This document shows positions 58,608-64,000 of a DNA stretch of 64,000 bases, piece after piece. Position 1 is the stretch's first letter. Each line of letters starts with the position of its first letter. Source of the stretch: Alcanivorax limicola. GTDB lineage: Bacteria > Pseudomonadota > Gammaproteobacteria > Pseudomonadales > Alcanivoracaceae. A program made the translations under genes and the position numbers. The notes beneath the pieces were generated by a model, which was not told the DNA's origin, made no database searches, and saw only the letters and a program-made list of their open reading frames with translations. The stretch is from the NCBI RefSeq assembly GCF_019931215.1, contig NZ_JAIOUB010000003.1:1-64000 (forward strand), written 5' to 3'.

Positions 58608-60728
58608 ATGAAATTTCGGGGGATGTTGGCGTTGCTCGCACTGACGGGCAATCTGCACGCGACGGAGCTGCTCTGGGTGCCCGAGGGTGCCGACGGCATA
58701 CCGGTCGTGCTGACACCTGCCCGCTTGCGCCAGCCACAATCTGAGGTCCCCGCCAGTGTCACCGTCATCGATCGCGAGCTGATTGAAGCCAGCGGCGCGC
58801 GTGAACTGTACGAGCTCATGCGCCTGGTGCCGGGGATGTCCGCCGTCAAGGCGGATGGCAACGTTCCCACCGTGGCCTATCACGGCACGCAGGCCCGCGA
58901 CACGCGCCGCATGCTGGTGTTGGTCGATGGTCGCTCAGTATATCAGCCCGGCTTTTCCAGGGTGCTCTGGAACGACATTCCCGTGGCGGTCAGCGACGTG
59001 GAACGTATCGAAGTGACGCGCGGCCCCAACGCGGCCTCCTACGGCGCCAATGCGGTGACCGGCATCATCAACATCATCACCCGTCATCCCCAGGACAGCC
59101 CCGATGGCAGCGTCATGTTGCGCGGTGGCAATAACGGAGTGAGTGACGCCCACGTCACCAATACCCGCCGCTGGGCGGAGGGCGCGGTGCGGACCACGGT
59201 GGCCCGGCGCAGTGATGATGGCTATGACAAGCCCTTTCGCGGGCGCGAGATTCGTGACGCCAAAGTGGTGGAAACCCTGGATATGCGGCTGGCCCATGAT
59301 CTGACGGCGCGGGATACGCTGGAGGTCTTTGCCGGCGGCGCCCGCTCCGAACTGGAGCGCCTGGAAGATGGGGCGCTGCTGGACTTTTCAGCCGTGTACG
59401 GCCCGCCAGACGAACAGATGCGCAGTGGTTTTGCGCAATTGCGCTGGCAGCGGCAGTGGTCACCGGATCATGCCTCGAAAGTGCAGTTCTATGCCCAGCA
59501 TTCCGATGGTGCGTTACGTGCGGATGTGTGCCCTTTTGATCCCTTGACCGGACAAGTCGGCCCCGGTGGTGGACTGCTTTACAGCCGTGAACTGCGCGAA
59601 CTGTACGAAGCCAGCAACCGGGATGTCGATGCCACGCTTGCGGCCGCCGCCTCCGATCCGGCTGTCATGCAGCGATACATGACGCTGATCAGCAGCGGCG
59701 CGGGACCTTTCTGCCATCGTCTGCTGCAGGATGTGCAAGAGCAACGTCTGGATATCGAGATTGAGGATACCTTGCGCATCAGTGACCAGATCAGACTGGT
59801 TGCCGGTGCCAACGCACGCCATGACCGGGGCAAGTCCGCCGCCTTGCTGAAGGGCCGCGCGCACAACAACAGCTACGCGCTGTTTGGCAATCTGGAATTG
59901 ATTCCCTTGCAGGCCCTGCATCTGAATATCGGCGGCTTCTGGCAATGGGACCAGATCAACAGCGCCCGTTTCAGCCCCCGCGTTGCGGCGATCTGGCGCC
60001 TGGCGCCCGGGCATGGCGTGCGGCTCGTGTACTCGGAGGCCGTGCGCAATGTTGACCTGTATGAAGAAAAGGCAAACACGGGTCTCCGGGCCTACAACAT
60101 GCCGGCGACGTTTCGCGCAGACACCGTCGGGTTGCTGGGTTGGGATCAGCCGGAATTGTTCGTGACCCAGACTGCCGAGGGCAACCTGAAGCCGGAACGT
60201 ATTCGCTCCCGCGAAGTCGGTTATTTTGGTCGCTTCATGCAATTTGAAGTGGATCTGCGTGTGTATGAAGAATCCCTGCGCGACCTCATCAGCGAGCCGA
60301 CCAACCCCTTCCGGTTCGACGCCACCAATGACAACCAGGTCCGCCACCGTGGTTGGGAGGCGCAGACCAGCTGGCGACCGCACCCGCAACATCTGCTGCG
60401 CGGGACCTACGCGCGGCGCCACACGGAGGCGGACGTAGTACCGGAAAGTCGTCTGGCGGCGCGCCATATCAGCAGTATGCTGTGGCGTTATGACTTTCGG
60501 GAGGGCTGGATGTTCTCCAGTGCCTATTACCTGGCACGCCAGTACAGCAGCAGGTTTACGCACGAGCAGGCGATGGCGCAGCTGACCCGCCGTGTCCCGC
60601 TGCCGCATGGCGAACTGGCGCTCAGTGCGCAAGTAGAGCACAACCTGTCCGGCGACAGCGTTGTGTTTCGCCGAAATGATTATCGGGATCGCAGCCGCTA
60701 CTGGGTCAGTGCGGCGCTGAATTTCTGA
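58608..60728 (+). CDS. TonB-dependent outer-membrane receptor
   Basis: A 706-residue protein when started at the ATG at 58608, behind AGGGGG; GTG 58581 would extend it by nine residues. Signal peptide (to about residue 20, LTGNLHA). The plug domain spans about residues 45-150, with SVTVIDRELIEASGARELYE and IEVTRGPNAASYGANAVTGI. The rest is a 22-strand-type beta-barrel ending with aromatic F (RYWVSAALNF), the usual signal for outer-membrane insertion. Its substrate is unknown; vitamin B12, haem or siderophore cannot be told apart. No TonB box was confidently placed. It heads a unit with a binding protein and a hybrid kinase. Confidence 0.88.
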   Translation: MKFRGMLALLALTGNLHATELLWVPEGADGIPVVLTPARLRQPQSEVPASVTVIDRELIEASGARELYELMRLVPGMSAVKADGNVPTVAYHGTQARDTRRMLVLVDGRSVYQPGFSRVLWNDIPVAVSDVERIEVTRGPNAASYGANAVTGIINIITRHPQDSPDGSVMLRGGNNGVSDAHVTNTRRWAEGAVRTTVARRSDDGYDKPFRGREIRDAKVVETLDMRLAHDLTARDTLEVFAGGARSELERLEDGALLDFSAVYGPPDEQMRSGFAQLRWQRQWSPDHASKVQFYAQHSDGALRADVCPFDPLTGQVGPGGGLLYSRELRELYEASNRDVDATLAAAASDPAVMQRYMTLISSGAGPFCHRLLQDVQEQRLDIEIEDTLRISDQIRLVAGANARHDRGKSAALLKGRAHNNSYALFGNLELIPLQALHLNIGGFWQWDQINSARFSPRVAAIWRLAPGHGVRLVYSEAVRNVDLYEEKANTGLRAYNMPATFRADTVGLLGWDQPELFVTQTAEGNLKPERIRSREVGYFGRFMQFEVDLRVYEESLRDLISEPTNPFRFDATNDNQVRHRGWEAQTSWRPHPQHLLRGTYARRHTEADVVPESRLAARHISSMLWRYDFREGWMFSSAYYLARQYSSRFTHEQAMAQLTRRVPLPHGELALSAQVEHNLSGDSVVFRRNDYRDRSRYWVSAALNF

Positions 60729-60778
60729 CTGTGGTTGACGGGTTCACCCAGACTGATCAAGGAGAAGGCAAGGTCCTT

Positions 60779-61732
60779 ATGCCGCCCATTCAATCTGCAC
60801 GACAGCGAATGCGGCTTACACGGGCAATCGCCTGCCTGCGCGCTGTGGTGTGGGGCATGCTGTTGTGCGCCTGTGTGGCCCGGGCCGATACAGGCATCGC
60901 TCTGGCGGTGTCCGGCGCGGGGGATACTTTTCAGACCCGTTTCGGCGAGGCCTTGTCCGCCAGCCTGCAGGAAAAAGGCGAGCGACATCACTGGCGCGCA
61001 CCGGCGCGCAGTGAATTGCTGATTGCCCTGGGCGACGACGCGTTTCGTGGTGCCCTGATGCTGCAGCGCCCGGTGCTGGGCGTATTTGTCAGCCGTCAGG
61101 TGGCATTGGATGCCTACGCCTCCGGGTGCGCATGCAGCGCATTTTTTCAGGAAGCAGATCCGGTACGCCAGCTGCGTCTTGCCCGGCTGCTGTTCCCGGG
61201 CGCGCGGCGTATTGCACTGGTGACCAGCCCTCAATCTGCCTGGAATGCAGGCTTGCTGCTGGCCCACGCCGAGGCCCACGATTTGCTGATCGAGCACCAC
61301 ACGGCGGTCAATGCCGGTGATCTGGCGCGCGGCCTGCCGCGCTGGCTGGCACAGGCTGATCTGCTGCTGGCGGTGCATGATCCGGAACTCTACAGCCCGG
61401 AGACTGCCCGGTTGGTGCTGCTGACCAGCTATCGCCAGAACAAACCCGTGATCGGCCCGGATGAGTTCTTCGTTCAGGCGGGCAGCGTTGCCAGCAGTTA
61501 TACCTCCGGCGCGGACATGGTCGATCAGGTGGCTGATGCGGTGGCCCGTTTCCGGAAGCGCGGGCGCTTGCCGCCACCGGATTTCAGCGATCATATTTCC
61601 GTGCGGCTCAACGAGCATGTGGCGCGGACTTACGAAGTGCCATTGCAGGACCCGGGAAGCCTGGCGCAGCAGCTGATGCGACAATCGACGCAAGCACCAT
61701 CGACGCAAGAAAGGGGAGAGACACCACGGTGA
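60779..61732 (+). CDS. Periplasmic substrate-binding-like protein (ABC_sub_bind fold)
   Basis: A 317-residue protein from the ATG at 60779, with signal peptide ending at RADTGIAL. The body resembles the PF04392-type binding proteins: an early segment FGEALSASLQEKGE, then PVRQLRLARLLFPGARRIAL and NAGDLARGLPRWLAQADLLL. There are two nearby Cys (about positions 117-119, SGCACS). No ABC permease or ATPase genes adjoin it. A binding protein next to a histidine kinase may present ligand to the sensor. The assignment rests on fold pattern only. Confidence 0.65.
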   Translation: MPPIQSARQRMRLTRAIACLRAVVWGMLLCACVARADTGIALAVSGAGDTFQTRFGEALSASLQEKGERHHWRAPARSELLIALGDDAFRGALMLQRPVLGVFVSRQVALDAYASGCACSAFFQEADPVRQLRLARLLFPGARRIALVTSPQSAWNAGLLLAHAEAHDLLIEHHTAVNAGDLARGLPRWLAQADLLLAVHDPELYSPETARLVLLTSYRQNKPVIGPDEFFVQAGSVASSYTSGADMVDQVADAVARFRKRGRLPPPDFSDHISVRLNEHVARTYEVPLQDPGSLAQQLMRQSTQAPSTQERGETPR

Positions 61733-63687
61733 TCGCGCGGCATTCGATCAGGCAGCAGCTGCGTTGGCTGGGCATCTTGCCGGCAGTGATTCTGCTGTTG
61801 TTGTTGCTGGGGCTGTTGACCTGGCAGCGCTTTGGCGACGCCGAGGCAGAGCTGTCGGGCAAAGGGCAATTCATGGTGCGGCAGCTGGCGATGGCCTCCG
61901 AGTACGGCGTGCTCTCCGGCAATCACGAGGACCTGCGCCAACAGGCGCAGCTGGCGTTGCAGGATACCGAGGTGCGCTATGTATTGTTTGCCGATGCGGA
62001 GGGTGGCACCTTGCTTTACCAGGGTGTGGCCGGTGCGATGGATGCCGATGACGCTGTGAGGCCCGCGTTGCGGGAGTTCAGCGCGCCCATTGTTCGGCAG
62101 CCTCTGACGCTGGCGTCTCCGGAGGCCGAGGCTGCCCCGGACAACCTGTCATTGAGATCGCAGATGGCGCGCCCGGAAGCCGTTGGCGAGGTGCGCCTCG
62201 GGTTGTCCGGCACCTCGGTGGCGCGCCGTCAGCGGGAAATTCTGCTGGCCAGTCTGGGGCCGGCGCTGGTGGCAATTATCGCGGCCCTCTGGATCGCCGG
62301 ACGCATGGCGCGCTCACTGTCGGCGCCGATTACGCGACTTTCGCGGCTGGTGCGCGTCATTCGTGGCGGCGGCTACCACGTGCGCGGGGCGACGCCCCTG
62401 CGCGGCGAGCTGGGCGCCTTGCAGCGCGATATCAATGAGTTGGCCGCCGCGCTGGAACGGGCCCGCCGCGAACAGGATGCCGCGATGGATGACCTGCGGG
62501 ATGCCAGCCAGCGCGCCGAGGCGGGTAGCCAGGCGAAAAGCGAGTTTCTGGCCATGATGAGCCATGAGTTGCGCACCCCGATGAATGGCGTGCTGGGCAT
62601 GCTGCAATTGCTGGCGGTGACACCGTTGAGCCGCGAGCAGCAGGAATACGCCGGTGCGGCGGTGGAATCCACCAATCATCTGCTGGAAGTGATCAACGAT
62701 ATTCTGGATTTCTCGCGCATAGAATCCGGGCGCATGGAGCTCGAACAGCTGTTCTTTTCGCCGGAAGAAATGCTGCGCAACTGTATGGCAAATTTCCGCT
62801 CCCTGGCCGAGCAAAAGCAGCTGACCCTGGCGTTGCAGGGCGCCGAGGTCCTGCAGGGCCTGGAAGTGCGCTCCGACCCCACTCGCATGCGCCAGGTGCT
62901 GAGCAACCTGGTGGCCAACGCCATCAAGTTTACCGAGCAGGGCCGGGTGACTGTGCGAGTCGATTGCCAGGCGGTGCCGGGTAGCAGTCGCACAGAGTTG
63001 CGTTTGTCGGTGGAAGATACCGGCATCGGTATTGCGCCGGACAAGCTGCCCGGGCTGTTCAACGCGTTTTCCCAGGTGGATTCCTCCACATCCAGGCGTT
63101 TTGGCGGGGCCGGGCTGGGGCTGGCGATTTCCCGCCGCCTGTGCAGCATGCTGGGCGGCCAGCTGACCGTGTCGAGTACGCCGGGGCAGGGCACCTGTTT
63201 TACGGCCGTGTTCATGCTCGACAGTCGGACCGGCAGCCGCCGCGCCCCAACGCCCGCAGCAACACAGTCGCCGACCTTGCAGGGGCGTGTGCTGCTGGTG
63301 GAGGACAATGACGTCAATCGCATGGTGGCAGAGCACATGCTCAGCGGCACCGGTGCTCTGGTGGTCACTGCCGAGCACGGCGATGCCGCACTGACGCTGC
63401 TGAACAGCCAGCACTTCGATTGCGTGTTGATGGATGTGCAGATGCCAGTACTGGATGGCCTCACGGCCACCCGGCGCTGGCGCCAGCAGGAAGCCGAGGC
63501 GGGCGCCCCGCGGGTGCCGATCATCGCCCTGACCGCCAATGCCCTCTCGGGCGAGCGTGAGCGCTGTCTGGCGGCCGGGATGGATGATTATCTGGCGAAG
63601 CCGTTCCAGCGCCACGCGTTACTCAACCTGGTCGCACGCTATCTCGACAAGGGCCCGGCCGAGACCGTGTGTCCTGACGGGGGCTGA
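61729..63687 (+). CDS. Hybrid sensor histidine kinase with receiver domain
   Basis: A 652-residue protein with a GTG start overlapping the binding-protein stop. Transmembrane segments lie at about 13-31 and 171-190 with a 140-residue periplasmic part between, then HAMP (191-245) and a coiled helix. HisKA with His 279 (FLAMMSHELRTPMNGVLG), the HATPase with N-box NLVANAIKFTEQ and G-box GGAGLGLAIS, and a receiver with Asp 569 in VLMDVQMPVLDG (about 519-640). No Hpt domain. It must pass phosphate to an unlinked Hpt or regulator. Confidence 0.93.
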   Translation: MIARHSIRQQLRWLGILPAVILLLLLLGLLTWQRFGDAEAELSGKGQFMVRQLAMASEYGVLSGNHEDLRQQAQLALQDTEVRYVLFADAEGGTLLYQGVAGAMDADDAVRPALREFSAPIVRQPLTLASPEAEAAPDNLSLRSQMARPEAVGEVRLGLSGTSVARRQREILLASLGPALVAIIAALWIAGRMARSLSAPITRLSRLVRVIRGGGYHVRGATPLRGELGALQRDINELAAALERARREQDAAMDDLRDASQRAEAGSQAKSEFLAMMSHELRTPMNGVLGMLQLLAVTPLSREQQEYAGAAVESTNHLLEVINDILDFSRIESGRMELEQLFFSPEEMLRNCMANFRSLAEQKQLTLALQGAEVLQGLEVRSDPTRMRQVLSNLVANAIKFTEQGRVTVRVDCQAVPGSSRTELRLSVEDTGIGIAPDKLPGLFNAFSQVDSSTSRRFGGAGLGLAISRRLCSMLGGQLTVSSTPGQGTCFTAVFMLDSRTGSRRAPTPAATQSPTLQGRVLLVEDNDVNRMVAEHMLSGTGALVVTAEHGDAALTLLNSQHFDCVLMDVQMPVLDGLTATRRWRQQEAEAGAPRVPIIALTANALSGERERCLAAGMDDYLAKPFQRHALLNLVARYLDKGPAETVCPDGG

Positions 63688-63715
63688 TCGGTGCCCTGTT
63701 TGGTGTTCGGGGCTC

Positions 63716-64000
63716 TCAGGTGCGCTCGGGCAGCACCTCAGACAGAATGTCGCCGTCCACCAGCCGCGTGCGCAGGCGTGTGCCGGGTGTCACGTCCCGC
63801 ACTGAACGCAATGCATCGCTGTCAGACGCATCGCCGACAAAGGTGATGCTGTAGCCCCGCGCCAGCGTCGCCAACGGGCTGGCGGTTTGCAGGCGCTGCC
63901 CCAGTTGCCCCAGGGTGCGCTGGGCATCTTGCAGCGCTCGGGGCGCAGGCAGCCGTAGCCGCCGCGTCAGCGAATCGAGATGCAGCCGGTGGCGTTGCAC
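63716..64000 (-). CDS. xseA: Exodeoxyribonuclease VII large subunit, C-terminal part (truncated by window edge)
   Basis: The last 94 residues of XseA, the catalytic subunit of a nuclease that degrades single-stranded DNA. The phrase SPLATLARGYSITF and the following VRDVTPGTRLRTRLVDGDI are typical. The 5' part continues beyond the right edge. It converges with the kinase gene, about 28 bases apart. Confidence 0.93.
   Translation of the reverse strand: MQRHRLHLDSLTRRLRLPAPRALQDAQRTLGQLGQRLQTASPLATLARGYSITFVGDASDSDALRSVRDVTPGTRLRTRLVDGDILSEVLPERT

Overview
The window reads as a stretch of a Gammaproteobacterium chromosome with high GC. Gene content and order (pepA-holC-valS with lptF-lptG diverging; queA-tgt-yajC-secD-secF; ndk-rlmN-pilW-rodZ-ispG-hisS-yfgM-bamB-der) fit the Pseudomonas/Oceanospirillales side of the class. 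An Alcanivorax-like marine bacterium is my best guess, because of the lipid-oriented transport operon and the SUF-type Fe-S machinery; this is an inference and was not searched. No insertion sequence, prophage, integrase or CRISPR array is visible.

Layout. 1-80: the 3' end of a 5S rRNA gene and a very long terminator hairpin closing an rRNA operon, followed by five small tandem hairpins. 360-4000: small accessory genes (DUF2061, a DUF4382 lipoprotein, two TetR regulators, an exported methyltransferase-like lipoprotein). 4002-11831: valS, an unknown gene, holC and pepA leftward, diverging from lptF-lptG (LPS export). 12504-19060: a complete branched-chain-amino-acid-type ABC importer with an acyl-CoA synthetase gene inside the operon. 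20270-25922: tRNA-Leu(CAA), queuosine genes queA and tgt, then yajC-secD-secF. 25927-33497: a six-gene leftward catabolic operon (succinate-semialdehyde-type dehydrogenase, tartrate/malate-type dehydrogenase, class III aminotransferase, 2-hydroxyacid dehydrogenase, amidase, class I aminotransferase). 33846-37756: a small haem lipoprotein, a methyltransferase, suhB, trmJ, cysE. 37845-39539: iscR and iscS without the rest of the isc operon. 39572-43083: a membrane protein, an AEC transporter and a large lipoprotein joining a CVNH-like domain to a c-type haem site. 43131-49356: a leftward sufBCDSATE operon. 49681-58547: the conserved core block ndk to der. 58608-63687: TonB-dependent receptor, periplasmic binding protein and hybrid histidine kinase, apparently one unit. 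63716-64000: the C-terminal end of xseA.

How parts work together. IscR (37845) probably controls both its own promoter and the distant suf operon: similar 25-bp IscR type-1-like sites lie at 37782-37806 and 49409-49433. CysE supplies the cysteine pathway that feeds the two desulfurases, IscS and SufS. YajC-SecD-SecF, LptF-LptG, BamB, YfgM, RodZ and PilW together cover much of envelope export and assembly. RlmN, IspG and the IscR cluster are Fe-S clients of the SUF system.

Most interesting points: the CVNH/haem lipoprotein; the TonB receptor-binding protein-hybrid kinase unit; the uncharacterised six-gene catabolic operon; the split iscRS/suf regulon with small tandem repeats on both sides of iscR; and the long rRNA terminator and five-hairpin cluster at the left edge.
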